From the NCBI GenBank assembly GCA_003353845.1, contig PIVT01000007.1:27251-91250 (forward strand): a stretch of 64,000 nt of DNA, written 5' to 3'. This DNA is from Pseudomonadota bacterium (GTDB taxonomy: Bacteria > Myxococcota_A > UBA9160 > JADFDR01). A program made the translations under genes and the position numbers. Numbering within the stretch: position 1 is the first letter of the stretch; every line of letters begins with the position of its first letter. Shown here in pieces: positions 43,003 to 51,923 of the stretch. The notes beneath the pieces were generated by a model that was given only the letters and a program-made list of their open reading frames with translations, did not search any database and had not been told where the DNA came from.

Positions 43003-44277
43003 CTACTTCTTGTAAGCTTCAATCAGCACTTCTGAGGTCTCGTGGCGCATGATGCGCGTATCGGGCTCTTCGCCGGCCAGCAACTGCTCGCGCACCTTGG
43101 AACCACTGATGAACACCGGCTTCTCGTCGGGATGCAATTCCATGAGGTCCACGCGACCCAAGGACTCGTAGTAAGCGGCAAACCCCACCTTGCAGGGTTT
43201 GACATGCAACTCTCCCTCAAGCTTGTCGAAAATTTCGTGGGCATCGAAGTCACCCCAAATGGCACTGCCATCTTCGTAAGGCGCATCCGCATGTTTGCGA
43301 CCGATAATGATATCGCTGAAGCCATAGTTCTGGCGGTAGATGGAGTGCATCACGGCTTCTTTGGGACCGCCGTAAAACATTTTAATATCGAGGCCAATCA
43401 ACTCGAAGACCTCATTGAGGTCATAACCGATATCTTCCCAAAGCTTCTCATCCTTATCGCCCTCACCCAACAAGCTTTCGTCGTGCAAGCGGCGATAGGT
43501 CTCCATGCGTGTGGGTGCAGGCACATCGTCGCCCTTCAACTCACCCATCAAAGGATTCAATACCACACCCGTGAAATGCCCTTCTCGCGTAATGGCCTCG
43601 GCGCCATACACCAAGGCGTACTCATGTGCGCGATGCAGGGGGTTGCGGGTTTGGAATGCAACGGCGCGCTCCCACTTGCGGTCACGAATCAAGGCTCGCG
43701 TCGTGCGCGGGGAGAGCATGTACTGCCCGTAGGCAGCATTAACGGGTTGAGGCAGGGTCTTGATGGAACCGCCCAGAAGCTTGGTGCGATCGTCAGCTTC
43801 CACCATGCGTCCACCGGGATGATCAAAGCGATCCGTTCCGTAAACACATTGCACGTACTTTGCTTTGTCGTAGTCATACACTTCGACATCACTCACCACA
43901 GCCACGATATCGCCTTCTTCGGTACGCAGTGCCACCGAGCCGCCGGCAAAGATTGCGCTGGCTTCGTTGTCCGTGAGAGGAAAAGCAATGGGAATGGTCC
44001 ATGCATATTTCTTGCCTTCGCGAATGATCACCGATGCGTCGAGCACTTGGTTCCACTCTTCGGATTTCATGGGGCCATCCAAAGGGGACAGCGCGCCATC
44101 ACCCAATCGATACATCGCCGACAAGTCAGCTTTGGTGACGACAACGGAAGGCAACTCAGCGGCCTCCGCCAAAAATTGCCTGCGTTGGGAAAGTGGAATG
44201 GTGTTTTCGACCAGTTTGGTTAAACCACCGTGAACAGGCACAAGGGCCCCCTGGCATCGCTTTTTTGTTTCAGGCAA
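43003..44277 (-). CDS. sat: sulfate adenylyltransferase (ATP sulfurylase)
   Basis: Converts sulfate and ATP to adenylylsulfate (APS). 424 residues of the homo-oligomeric Sat type. Landmarks: V-P-V-H-G-G-L start region, the active-site segment F-Q-T-R-N-P-L-H-R-A-H-E (about 209-220), G-E-L-K-G-D-D-V-P-A, I-I-I-G-R-K-H-A-D, and F-I-S-G-S-K-V-R near the C-terminus. The TTG at 44277 is chosen because a clear GAGGAG lies eight bases upstream. It can supply APS both to sulfate reduction and, through PAPS, to the sulfotransferase at 54903. Confidence 0.95.
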   Translation of the reverse strand: MPETKKRCQGALVPVHGGLTKLVENTIPLSQRRQFLAEAAELPSVVVTKADLSAMYRLGDGALSPLDGPMKSEEWNQVLDASVIIREGKKYAWTIPIAFPLTDNEASAIFAGGSVALRTEEGDIVAVVSDVEVYDYDKAKYVQCVYGTDRFDHPGGRMVEADDRTKLLGGSIKTLPQPVNAAYGQYMLSPRTTRALIRDRKWERAVAFQTRNPLHRAHEYALVYGAEAITREGHFTGVVLNPLMGELKGDDVPAPTRMETYRRLHDESLLGEGDKDEKLWEDIGYDLNEVFELIGLDIKMFYGGPKEAVMHSIYRQNYGFSDIIIGRKHADAPYEDGSAIWGDFDAHEIFDKLEGELHVKPCKVGFAAYYESLGRVDLMELHPDEKPVFISGSKVREQLLAGEEPDTRIMRHETSEVLIEAYKK

Positions 44278-44477
44278 CGATCTATCTCCTCAAAATGGCT
44301 CAGCTCTTAATGGCTTTGCTCGGCGCGTGATGCGCTAAAAATGTTTGGTTCACCCCTGCTACTGATCATGGAACCGACCCCTTTGGCAAAACCGCCTTGG
44401 GGATCTCTACCCATTCCACGTCGTATGATTCAATACGCTGAAAATGCTGAAACCTGGTTTTCGGTTGGGTTCAACGA

Positions 44478-45494
44478 TTACCAGACGGGCCGGTCACCGA
44501 CACCTTCTAATAGCAGCGGCCGATCGCCGGAGCCATCCATCCGCCGCACTCGCAACACCGTGCGGTCATTGGCGGTCTGACTATAGGCTACATACCCCCC
44601 ATCCGGCGAGATGCTGGGGCTACGTTCGTCACCAACACCCCTTCCGAGGGCCACTTTTCCGGAACCATCGTCCCTCATTTTCCATAATTGCCAGCGTCCA
44701 CCCGTTTTTCGGCAAAAAGCCAACCAGATTCCATCGGAAGAAAAAGAGGGATCTACCCCGGAAACCAAGATCCGCCCCTGGGGAACACCGCCGTCTTGTA
44801 TGGTTTTCCAGGAAAGCTGGACAATCTGAGCCTGCCCCCTGTCCGGGAGCCTGACAAAGACCAGGCTGTCACTGCCGGGGTTGCAAGCGACTTCTCCATC
44901 CCAGGGCCCGTCGGACACCGAGACCACAGCGCCGCGAGGTGACAATACATACACCTTGCGCTGGGTTTCCTCGCCTTCCCCCTCGTAAATCGAAAAAGCC
45001 TTCCAGCCGTTGGGACCGTAACAAGCATCCGCTTGTATGCCGGCTCTTCCCGGCAAGACAGGCCGAACGACACCCGTTTCTCGTATCCACTCCAGGATCA
45101 CGCGCGATGGCCCGCGTTCTCCGCTTCGAAACAACAGGCGCTCGTGCGCCGGATCCCAAGCCAAGGGAATGGCACCTTCCAGGGCAAAGCGAGCCGCGGT
45201 GAGATCCCCGGTTCGCGGCTCCAAGAGTTTGAGATGTCCTTGGAACTGCGACCCACCACTCAGCGGGTCCTGTAGATCCAGTGCGACGACACCTTCGCGT
45301 TGGTTCTCATTTCTTTTCACCAGCTTGAGCCGTTCGTGCTCCTCGCTGGTGGTTCGATGAACAAAGGCCAGGGGCGCCTCGGGGAGTTCTTCTGCTCGAA
45401 AGGAATTGGACGCACAACCGAGCGGTCCCGCTAGAAATGGCAGCGACAAGGCCAACCAGGCCCACTTCTTGGCGATGACCCGAACCTCTCTCAC
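44478..45494 (-). CDS. exported beta-propeller (PD40/TolB-like) protein
   Basis: A 338-residue protein with an N-terminal signal ending near A-G-P-L-G-C, probably a lipoprotein although the lipobox is weak. After that come several WD40-like PD40 repeats of the TolB type, e.g. S-P-S-I-S-P-D-G-G-Y-V-A-Y-S-Q and F-S-S-D-G-I-W-L-A-F-C. It may be a periplasmic scaffold or a protein-binding propeller. The GTG start overlaps the upstream JAMM-peptidase stop by 4 bases (GTGA), so the two are translated together. The frame runs 71 codons further upstream, but those overlap the peptidase gene. Confidence 0.75.
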   Translation of the reverse strand: MREVRVIAKKWAWLALSLPFLAGPLGCASNSFRAEELPEAPLAFVHRTTSEEHERLKLVKRNENQREGVVALDLQDPLSGGSQFQGHLKLLEPRTGDLTAARFALEGAIPLAWDPAHERLLFRSGERGPSRVILEWIRETGVVRPVLPGRAGIQADACYGPNGWKAFSIYEGEGEETQRKVYVLSPRGAVVSVSDGPWDGEVACNPGSDSLVFVRLPDRGQAQIVQLSWKTIQDGGVPQGRILVSGVDPSFSSDGIWLAFCRKTGGRWQLWKMRDDGSGKVALGRGVGDERSPSISPDGGYVAYSQTANDRTVLRVRRMDGSGDRPLLLEGVGDRPVW

Positions 45495-45994
45495 ACAGCA
45501 CCTCGACCCACTGGACGCCCCACAAAGGGAGACCCACCTGTATCGCGTTGAAACATTCCCATTCCTTCCAATTGTCCGTCGCGCACGGAGAGCACCAACT
45601 GATCGGCCTCGGGGAAGGGGCAATCTTCGCTGGTGGCAAAATCCAAATCCAAGCCCGAGAGATACAAGCCGAAATCCACATGAGAATGGTAGATCGCGGT
45701 AATCCATTCGCCGCTGGCCCTCACTTCCTCTTCCGCTTTCATGTAATCGATGGGGTTCATGTGAAAGGCGGCCCGACCGTCGCGTGGGTAACGACCCGGA
45801 TCTTGTCGATTCAATTCAGTCATCTCATTGCGGCAGCGCAGCGAGCGACGATAGCGCTCAAACACATCGCCCAGGATGAGCCCACAGCACTCTTCGGGAC
45901 GCTCACTCAGAGCGTGTTCTGTCAATTCATCCCAGAGAGAGCCCGGCAGAACCAAACGCGCCAGACTCTCATCGATGTCAATTCGATGTATCAA
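45491..45994 (-). CDS. JAMM/MPN-family metallopeptidase (M67)
   Basis: A 167-residue stand-alone MPN domain protein with the full JAMM zinc motif: the glutamate in R-P-E-E-C-C-G-L and H-S-H-x7-S-x2-D (HSHVDFGLYLSGLD). Bacterial relatives remove C-terminal extensions from sulfur carrier proteins used in cysteine or cofactor synthesis. No ThiS/MoaD-like carrier gene is visible beside it. It is coupled to the beta-propeller protein by a GTGA overlap, which is an unusual partnership. Confidence 0.88.
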   Translation of the reverse strand: MIHRIDIDESLARLVLPGSLWDELTEHALSERPEECCGLILGDVFERYRRSLRCRNEMTELNRQDPGRYPRDGRAAFHMNPIDYMKAEEEVRASGEWITAIYHSHVDFGLYLSGLDLDFATSEDCPFPEADQLVLSVRDGQLEGMGMFQRDTGGSPFVGRPVGRGAV

Positions 45995-46058
45995 CTCATC
46001 CCCACCACAGTGACGCGCGCCTCCGGGAAGCCCAGGTTCCAGCGTTATCTGCTGAAGA

Positions 46059-46571
46059 TCAAGAACGCTTCCAGGCCATGCGCGCTTCTTTGAGGTCCTG
46101 TTTCGTGGGTGTGAGCCCCGTCTCGTAAAAGAACCGCATGGAGAGCGTAACGTCGGCGATAATACGTCGCATGATAAAGTTGAGCAGAAGTTTGTCGAGT
46201 AGGACGCCCAAGATCCCCCAGCGCATGGTGTAGATCAAGGAACAGGTGAGTTGGGTTCCCTCTCCCTGGTCATCGATGGCGTAGCGAAAATGTCCTTCGG
46301 AGAAGGGCGGGGGCGCGCCGCGATCCCCTTGGTGCAAGCGAATCAGAAAGCCGTGGCCCTCATTCCACTCCTCGACGGTCTCGTCGAGTCCCTTGGTCTC
46401 GGTCTGGTAGACCTTGCGGCTCGCACCTACCCCCGTGGTCTTTTCCGTCGTGATTTCAGTCTTCACCAGCCCCGGGACGTAGAAATGAGGCTTGCTCAGA
46501 TCGCGCAGGATGTCCCAGGCCTTCTCACGCGGCATCTTCATATATAGGGTACAGCTCACTACGCCTCCCAT
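46059..46571 (-). CDS. SRPBCC (START-like) domain protein
   Basis: About 170 residues with a START/polyketide-cyclase fold: a first strand with the MPREKAWDILRDL helix, F-Y-V-P-G-L-V-K, an alternating strand region (GFLIRLHQGD), and the long C-terminal amphipathic helix. This family binds hydrophobic ligands; the role here is unknown. ATG at 46571 is chosen since AGGAG stands about 10 bases before it; a TTG-initiated form eight codons longer is possible. The upstream region to the ParA gene is 170 bases. Confidence 0.75.
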   Translation of the reverse strand: MGGVVSCTLYMKMPREKAWDILRDLSKPHFYVPGLVKTEITTEKTTGVGASRKVYQTETKGLDETVEEWNEGHGFLIRLHQGDRGAPPPFSEGHFRYAIDDQGEGTQLTCSLIYTMRWGILGVLLDKLLLNFIMRRIIADVTLSMRFFYETGLTPTKQDLKEARMAWKRS

Positions 46572-46767
46572 ATTCGCCAGTCTCCTCATTCCCAAAGCTC
46601 GTTCACAAAAATTGTCGGTTCAGGCATGGTACGAGAAATCTTTATCATGATCTAGCGCCCGTTCACTTCAAATCCCCAACTTTTCCTGTAGAGACCCCTC
46701 GACCCGGAGACCCGATCCCTTACAATGCCGGTGGAGAGGCTCATCATGGGTCGGAGGAGATCCCGGT

Positions 46768-47625
46768 ATGCGGCGCGTTGTTTTCAATCAAAAAGGTGGC
46801 GTGGGCAAGACCAGTATCGCCTGTAATCTGGCTGCCATTAGCGCCTCCCAAGGGCTGCGAACCCTGCTCGTCGATCTCGATGTCCAAGGCAATACCAGCT
46901 ACTACATGGGCAATGAGCAGCCGCTCAACTTGCAATACGCCCAAGATCGCGACGATGACATCGACGGGACCATTGCCGACCTCTTCAAACAAACCATGAA
47001 GTTCTTCAAGCTCGATGATCGCCGCTCTTCGGCCTTCATCCACGAAACCCCTTTCGAAGACCTCTTCCTCATGCCCTCGAGTCCGGCCCTCAAGCTCATG
47101 GAGCGCGAGTTGGAATCCAGGTACAAAATCTACAAGTTGCGCGATGCCTTGGACCGCTTGGACGACGAGTTTGATCGCGTGTACATCGACACGCCGCCCT
47201 GCCTGAACTTCTACAGCCGATCAGCCCTGATTGCGGCCAATAGCGTACTCATCCCCTTCGACTGCGACAGCTTCTCACGCCAAGCGCTCTACAGCCTGCG
47301 CAATAACATTTTGGAGATCCGCGAGGACCACAATCCCGATCTGGAAATCGAAGGCATTGTGGTGAACCAGTTCAACCCGCAAGCCCGTCTGCCAGTAGAA
47401 CTGCTCGACGAAATGAAACGCGAAGGGCTGCCTATTCTAGAAACCACCCTGCCGTCTTCGGTGAAAATGAAAGAATCGCACCAACGACAAACGCCTCTGA
47501 TCTACTTCGCAGGAGCGCACAAGCTCACGCAACAATACGTTTCGCTCTTCAACGAAATCGAAACCCAGGAGTGTGTGGGCGACTTCCCTCCAGCGAGCTG
47601 GGAGTCTGGCGTACCCATTCATTAG
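46768..47625 (+). CDS. ParA-family ATPase
   Basis: A 285-residue ParA/MinD-type ATPase with the deviant Walker A N-Q-K-G-G-V-G-K-T-S (residues 6-15), the D-L-D-V-Q-G-N segment, and R-V-Y-I-D-T-P-P-C-L (Walker B). It has no N-terminal DNA-binding domain and no ParB gene is beside it, so it is not an ordinary chromosome partitioning pair. It may position a cellular structure. It is followed by a TPR gene 77 bases downstream on the same strand. Confidence 0.92.
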   Translation: MRRVVFNQKGGVGKTSIACNLAAISASQGLRTLLVDLDVQGNTSYYMGNEQPLNLQYAQDRDDDIDGTIADLFKQTMKFFKLDDRRSSAFIHETPFEDLFLMPSSPALKLMERELESRYKIYKLRDALDRLDDEFDRVYIDTPPCLNFYSRSALIAANSVLIPFDCDSFSRQALYSLRNNILEIREDHNPDLEIEGIVVNQFNPQARLPVELLDEMKREGLPILETTLPSSVKMKESHQRQTPLIYFAGAHKLTQQYVSLFNEIETQECVGDFPPASWESGVPIH

Positions 47626-47702
47626 AGGATCGTGCGTGACGACGGTCACGCGGAGAATCACCAAGTCAACCGCATCTTGTATACGGACTTGGAGGTTTTG
47701 CG

Positions 47703-48356
47703 ATGAGCTTATTTGGACGCCGCAACAAATACGACCGGAAAAAACTGCTGCAAGAGGCTCGCGAAGCGCAACATAAAGGCAAGCACAAGAAGGCCATCAC
47801 GCAACTAAGACGCATTCTGACCCGCGAACCCAATAACACGGAAATACACTCCCTGATTGCTCCCTCCTTGGCACAGAGCGGACTCGCATTCAACGCTTGG
47901 GAAAGTTATGTGTGCACGGCAAAGGTCCTGCTGCGCGATGACAAGAAGCAAGCCGCCATTAACGTCTTTCAGGACGCGACCCGGCGTATGCCCCTCCACT
48001 ACGAAGCTTGGACAGCCAAGGCTGATCTGGAGCGCAGCATGGGCCGCAAGAACGATGCGATCCGCACTCTGGGCCAGGCCCTCCCCCACTTTCGTCGCCG
48101 GGCCACGCGCTACCCGCTGATCTCACTGCTGCGTCGACAATTGAAGATCGATCCAGAGGACCGGAACACCATCCTCGAACTCGCCTCCCTCTTGTCCAAG
48201 ACCGGACAAATGGACGAGGCCAAGATGCGCTTGGCCAAGCTTGCGGAAGCCTCCAACGGACGCTTGCTGCGAGAGGTGAGGCGCAGCCAGTGGAACATTG
48301 ATCCGAGCCTCACCCACTCGTGGCTCTGGCTGTGCGCCTGCATGGCGAGTTCTTGA
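47703..48356 (+). CDS. tetratricopeptide-repeat protein beside the ParA gene
   Basis: A 217-residue soluble protein. Starts with a basic N-terminus (MSLFGRRNKYDRKKLLQEA), followed by TPR-like helix pairs (A-Q-H-K-G-K-H-K-K-A-I-T-Q-L and A-W-T-A-K-A-D-L-E-R-S-M-G-R). No signal peptide. The GGAGG ribosome site stands eight bases before the ATG. It could be the partner of the orphan ParA-type ATPase, but this is inference from position only. Confidence 0.8.
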   Translation: MSLFGRRNKYDRKKLLQEAREAQHKGKHKKAITQLRRILTREPNNTEIHSLIAPSLAQSGLAFNAWESYVCTAKVLLRDDKKQAAINVFQDATRRMPLHYEAWTAKADLERSMGRKNDAIRTLGQALPHFRRRATRYPLISLLRRQLKIDPEDRNTILELASLLSKTGQMDEAKMRLAKLAEASNGRLLREVRRSQWNIDPSLTHSWLWLCACMASS

Positions 48357-48474
48357 TCCGAGGCGATGAGTCACGCGAGTTGCTAAAAAAGGATGCGGCC
48401 CGACCTGTCAAATGCACAACTGGCTTCCCCAGCGTGAAATCGTGGGCAAGCCAGTCCGAGCTTTTATCCAATTG

Positions 48475-48726
48475 TCAGGCAGTCTTGAGTTTTCCAAGAA
48501 CAAAGATCAGTAATGCTGCTCCCGCCGTGGCCGTAATGATTGAACCGATCAACCCGCCCGCCGAAATCCCGAGCAGGCCGAAGACGAAACCTCCAATCAA
48601 AGCGCCGATGACTCCAATGATGATATTTCCGAGCAGATCGTAGCCCGCTCCTTTCATTAAGTTCCCGGCCAACCAACCAGCCAAGGCACCAATTGCCAAG
48701 AAAATTACTAACTCTGTTAAGTCCAT
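48475..48726 (-). CDS. GlsB/YeaQ/YmgE-family stress membrane protein
   Basis: An 83-residue hydrophobic protein with three membrane segments, glycine-rich: A-I-G-A-L-A-G-W-L-A-G-N-L-M-K-G, N-I-I-I-G-V-I-G-A-L-I-G-G, and I-I-T-A-T-A-G-A-A-L-L-I-F-V-L-G. This is the typical YmgE/transglycosylase-associated protein, induced by stress in many bacteria. The molecular role is unknown. Confidence 0.93.
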   Translation of the reverse strand: MDLTELVIFLAIGALAGWLAGNLMKGAGYDLLGNIIIGVIGALIGGFVFGLLGISAGGLIGSIITATAGAALLIFVLGKLKTA

Positions 48727-48900
48727 GGCTTACCTCTTCTGTTGTTAAAGATCATTGGACTTGATGCAATCTGCGAATCAACACTCAGCGGCATAGCGCC
48801 ACGTCGCGAACCCTTAAAGATAGCAAATTTTCGAGTCGAATTCTGAATGCTGTTCTTCTAAGCCATCCCCATAGATCCATTCGGGCGAAACTGTGATTGT

Positions 48901-50487
48901 TCAGGAATTTGTTCTGTCCGCGCCGATGAGTTCTTCATGTGCGTGTCGCGCGAAATCGGCACCGGTATCGGCGTAGATGTTGAAGACCAGGTTCGCGCCA
49001 GCCTCGCGAAGCGCATCGGCCTCTTCGGGCCAGGTGGCGGTGGCGGCTATCTTGCGCTCCGGATGTCTTTCCCGGAGGCCGCGAATCGTCGCCAGACTGG
49101 TCTCCACCTTACCGCCAGCCAGGAGGATGAGTTCGACCCGACTATCCATATCCAATCGAGCCAGGAACTCGGGATCCGACGGGTCGCCTTCGACGACATT
49201 GCGCCCGGCGTCTATATGGGCCCGAACAACTTCGACATCGTGGTCGAGGCCGATGATCTGATCGCCGCGAAGCTCCTTCAGGGTGTCGTAAGCGTGGGTT
49301 CCCATTCGCCCCATGCCAATCACCACCGTATGGGCACCTCTTGGATCAATCGGAAGTTCTTCGGTGAGGCGACGCTCCGTCTCAAAGCGATCCAGAAAGG
49401 ATTGCAATCGCAGGTAGAGCGCCATGGCTCCCGTGTTGAGTGGTGCCGCCAGCACAAGGGTGGTTGAGAGCGCGATGGCGATGATGACCAGCCAGTCGCC
49501 GCTGAGCCAACCCGCGCTGGCCCCCACTGCCCCCACGATGAGCCCGAACTCGCTGTAGTTACCCAGCGAGAGCGACGTGAAGAGTGAGGTGCGGCTCCGC
49601 ATATTGAAGCGCGAAAGAAGCAAGAAGAACAAAGCCAGCTTCAAAGGTGTGACGGCCACGAAAAGCAGCGCAATGCCCAGACCCTCAAGGCTTGGAAAGC
49701 CGTTCAAGCCAATGGTCAGGAAGAAGAGCATCAGAAAGAGGTCCTGGAACCCGGCCAGGGTCTTGGACATCTCCTTGGCCTTGGGATGCTGGCCGATCAC
49801 GACACCGATGAGTAGGGGCGCAATATCGGGTTTGAGCCCCATCAACGTGAACACATCGGCAGAGGCGATGGCAAGCAGCACGCCGAGCAAGACGAGCAGC
49901 TCTGCATGTCCTGCTTTGGTCATGAGCCAAAGGATGAGCCGACGATAGATGGGAAAGCCCAGCAGGAGCAACGCCCAGGCATTGGGGAGCTTGCCCGTGG
50001 AGATCGTCATGAAGACGATGGCAAAGACGTCCTGGACAATCAGGATGCCAATAGCGGTCCGACCGAAGAACGACTGTGATTGGCCCGTCTCCGCGAGTAC
50101 TTTGACGGCAAAAACCGTGCTTGAGAAGCTGAGTGCAAAAGCCAGGAGGAGCGCACTGCCAAGGCTCATGCCCGCGAAGAGCGAGATCTGCATAGCAGCC
50201 AGGCCGTAGATGGCCGCGCCGAAGAGGCCGACGATCACCAACATATGAATGGAGGCCACGCCCCAGATTTCAGGCTTCAGCAGACTCTTGGGACGCAGCT
50301 TGAGCCCGATGGAGAAAAGCAGGAGGTAGACACCAACTCTGCCCAACTCGGGCAACTGCTCGCCGCCATCTGCCCCTATGCCGTAGAGGACGAAACCGCC
50401 TACGAGAAAGCCGACGAGTGGGGGCAACCCCACGCGGCGCGCGATAAAGCCCAGGATAAATGCAACTAGAATCGCCAGTGAAAGCAT
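48901..50487 (-). CDS. Kef-type cation:proton antiporter with TrkA-N domain
   Basis: A 528-residue CPA2-type transporter: about 11-12 membrane segments (residues 1-370, with P-P-L-V-G-F-L-V-G-G-F near the start and D-V-F-A-I-V near 150) followed by a C-terminal TrkA-N (KTN/RCK) domain with V-V-I-G-M-G-R-M-G, which binds NAD(H) and controls transport. It exchanges potassium or sodium for protons. KefB/C-like in architecture, but substrate and regulation by glutathione adducts cannot be judged. Confidence 0.93.
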   Translation of the reverse strand: MLSLAILVAFILGFIARRVGLPPLVGFLVGGFVLYGIGADGGEQLPELGRVGVYLLLFSIGLKLRPKSLLKPEIWGVASIHMLVIVGLFGAAIYGLAAMQISLFAGMSLGSALLLAFALSFSSTVFAVKVLAETGQSQSFFGRTAIGILIVQDVFAIVFMTISTGKLPNAWALLLLGFPIYRRLILWLMTKAGHAELLVLLGVLLAIASADVFTLMGLKPDIAPLLIGVVIGQHPKAKEMSKTLAGFQDLFLMLFFLTIGLNGFPSLEGLGIALLFVAVTPLKLALFFLLLSRFNMRSRTSLFTSLSLGNYSEFGLIVGAVGASAGWLSGDWLVIIAIALSTTLVLAAPLNTGAMALYLRLQSFLDRFETERRLTEELPIDPRGAHTVVIGMGRMGTHAYDTLKELRGDQIIGLDHDVEVVRAHIDAGRNVVEGDPSDPEFLARLDMDSRVELILLAGGKVETSLATIRGLRERHPERKIAATATWPEEADALREAGANLVFNIYADTGADFARHAHEELIGADRTNS

Positions 50488-50530
50488 GCATGAAACCTAT
50501 CATGTGAAGAACGGCCAGGCGCGTTAGCCC

Positions 50531-50917
50531 TCAGTTCAGTTCAGCTCTGGCACCTTTAAGATAGAACACATTGAGCTTGTGCCCGTCCATGTCTCGGAAA
50601 TAGGCTACATACAGCGGGCCGCGCATGCCTGGCGCACCCTCGTCCTGTGCGCCGAGTTGGATTGCCCTCTCATGGAGAGCGTCGACCTGCTCTTTACTAT
50701 CCGCGGTCAGAGCAATCATCACACCATTTCCAACAGTCGCAGGATTCTTATCAAAGGGTTTCATAACGCAAAGAAGCGGGGCGTCGGGACCCACAGTCCA
50801 ATTGATGAACCTTTCCGTGGCGATAAGGCGCCTGGCCCCGAGTTCAGCAAGCAACACGTCATAAAACTGCCCCGCCCGATTGAGGTCGTTGGTCCCAAGA
50901 GTGACGTATCCAATCAT
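50531..50917 (-). CDS. VOC-family protein (glyoxalase/bleomycin-resistance fold)
   Basis: A 128-residue member of the vicinal-oxygen-chelate family: M-I-G-Y-V-T-L-G-T-N-D-L opening, Q-F-Y-D-V-L-L-A-E-L, and the C-terminal D-M-D-G-H-K-L-N-V-F-Y. Metal-binding positions look plausible. The substrate is unknown. A single stand-alone gene between the antiporter and the TetR regulator. Confidence 0.9.
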   Translation of the reverse strand: MIGYVTLGTNDLNRAGQFYDVLLAELGARRLIATERFINWTVGPDAPLLCVMKPFDKNPATVGNGVMIALTADSKEQVDALHERAIQLGAQDEGAPGMRGPLYVAYFRDMDGHKLNVFYLKGARAELN

Positions 50918-50984
50918 AGAAATTCATCCTGTCATAAGATTTATCGGAGTCTCGAAGCGTTACCGCCTGACCACGCTTCTTGAC

Positions 50985-51737
50985 TTACTTCTTTTTTTCC
51001 TGCAAGGATCGAGCGGCATCGGAGAGAATGGCGTCCAGCCCAAAGAGAAATTCCTCGGGCTTGGAAAAATCAATCAAGCGCGAGGCTGAGGCAATGACGT
51101 TGGGGTAACGATCCAAAGGAACGTTTGCATAGCGCTCCTGCATTTCAGTCAGAACCTCACCCACCTCGCGATCTTGCAAGGTCACCATGAAATTGACGAC
51201 CGAACTTTCGATGGCCGAAGAGCCAATGGTGTAGCTAATCAAGCTAAAAAATAGACTGACCGCATCTTCCTCAAACCCGGCTTGGCGCAGGACACCCAGA
51301 AACGCTTCCAAGACATCCACCACACTCTCACCGGCCTCAGCCGAGGAACCCAATAGCGGGATGATGCCTGGGTGAGAAACCATGCCCGAACGCATGCGCG
51401 CGCAGGTCTCGCGACTCCAAGACTCCCAATCGCTGGGATCCACGTCGTGACCGGTCACGTCGTAGATGCCAATGACGCGCTCCACGAGCCCTGACAAAAT
51501 TTCGACTTTATTCTCAAAATGGCGATAGACGCCCATGGGCGAAGCACCGAGTTCGGTGGCAATCTTGCGAATGGTAATGGCCTCGATGCCCTCGGTATCC
51601 GAAATGGCCAGGGCAGCTTCCAGGATCACCTCACGCGACAACGAACCGCGCGGCTTTCGAATGGTTTTATTCTTATTCTTCGGTGTCTTACCCGCATTGG
51701 CAGGCGTTTTTCCAGGGGTTTTTTTCGGGGCCACCAT
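50985..51737 (-). CDS. TetR/AcrR-family transcriptional regulator
   Basis: A 250-residue repressor with a TetR helix-turn-helix (G-I-E-A-I-T-I-R-K-I-A-T-E-L-G-A-S-P-M-G-V-Y-R-H-F, shown in parts: ITIRKIATELGASPMGVYRH) after a basic N-terminal extension rich in K, P and T. ATG at 51737 is chosen because AAAGGAG lies just before it; longer starts up to 51812 would run through the palindrome at 51766-51780. It is divergent from the molybdopterin oxidoreductase and probably controls it and itself. The C-terminal ligand domain gives no clue to the effector. Confidence 0.9.
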   Translation of the reverse strand: MVAPKKTPGKTPANAGKTPKNKNKTIRKPRGSLSREVILEAALAISDTEGIEAITIRKIATELGASPMGVYRHFENKVEILSGLVERVIGIYDVTGHDVDPSDWESWSRETCARMRSGMVSHPGIIPLLGSSAEAGESVVDVLEAFLGVLRQAGFEEDAVSLFFSLISYTIGSSAIESSVVNFMVTLQDREVGEVLTEMQERYANVPLDRYPNVIASASRLIDFSKPEEFLFGLDAILSDAARSLQEKKK

Positions 51738-51765
51738 GGAACTCCTTTGACCGCTCATGCCCATT

Positions 51766-51780
51766 GTGTACACTGTACAC
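51766..51780. promoter_or_regulatory. 15-bp palindrome, probable TetR operator
   Basis: GTGTACACTGTACAC is a perfect inverted repeat (7-base arms GTGTACA and TGTACAC around one centre base). It lies 28 bases upstream of the tetR start and in the interval shared with the divergent oxidoreductase gene, the usual place for a TetR operator. Confidence 0.7.
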
Positions 51781-51923
51781 TTAACAGGAAAGGCTTTGCT
51801 TGATAAAAGCAATCGCCACTAGACTGTCAGCGCGTCCCTAAGTTCTAGGGCACAGCCCGTCCGGACTCAATACGTAGCAGCAAAACTCGCAAACTCATGG
51901 TTGGAGTTCGCAGAAAGGTTCGA

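Noticed and set aside
51738..51812. A longer TetR start at 51812
   Set aside because: It would place the 15-bp palindromic operator inside the coding sequence, while the ATG at 51737 has a clear AAAGGAG ribosome site.
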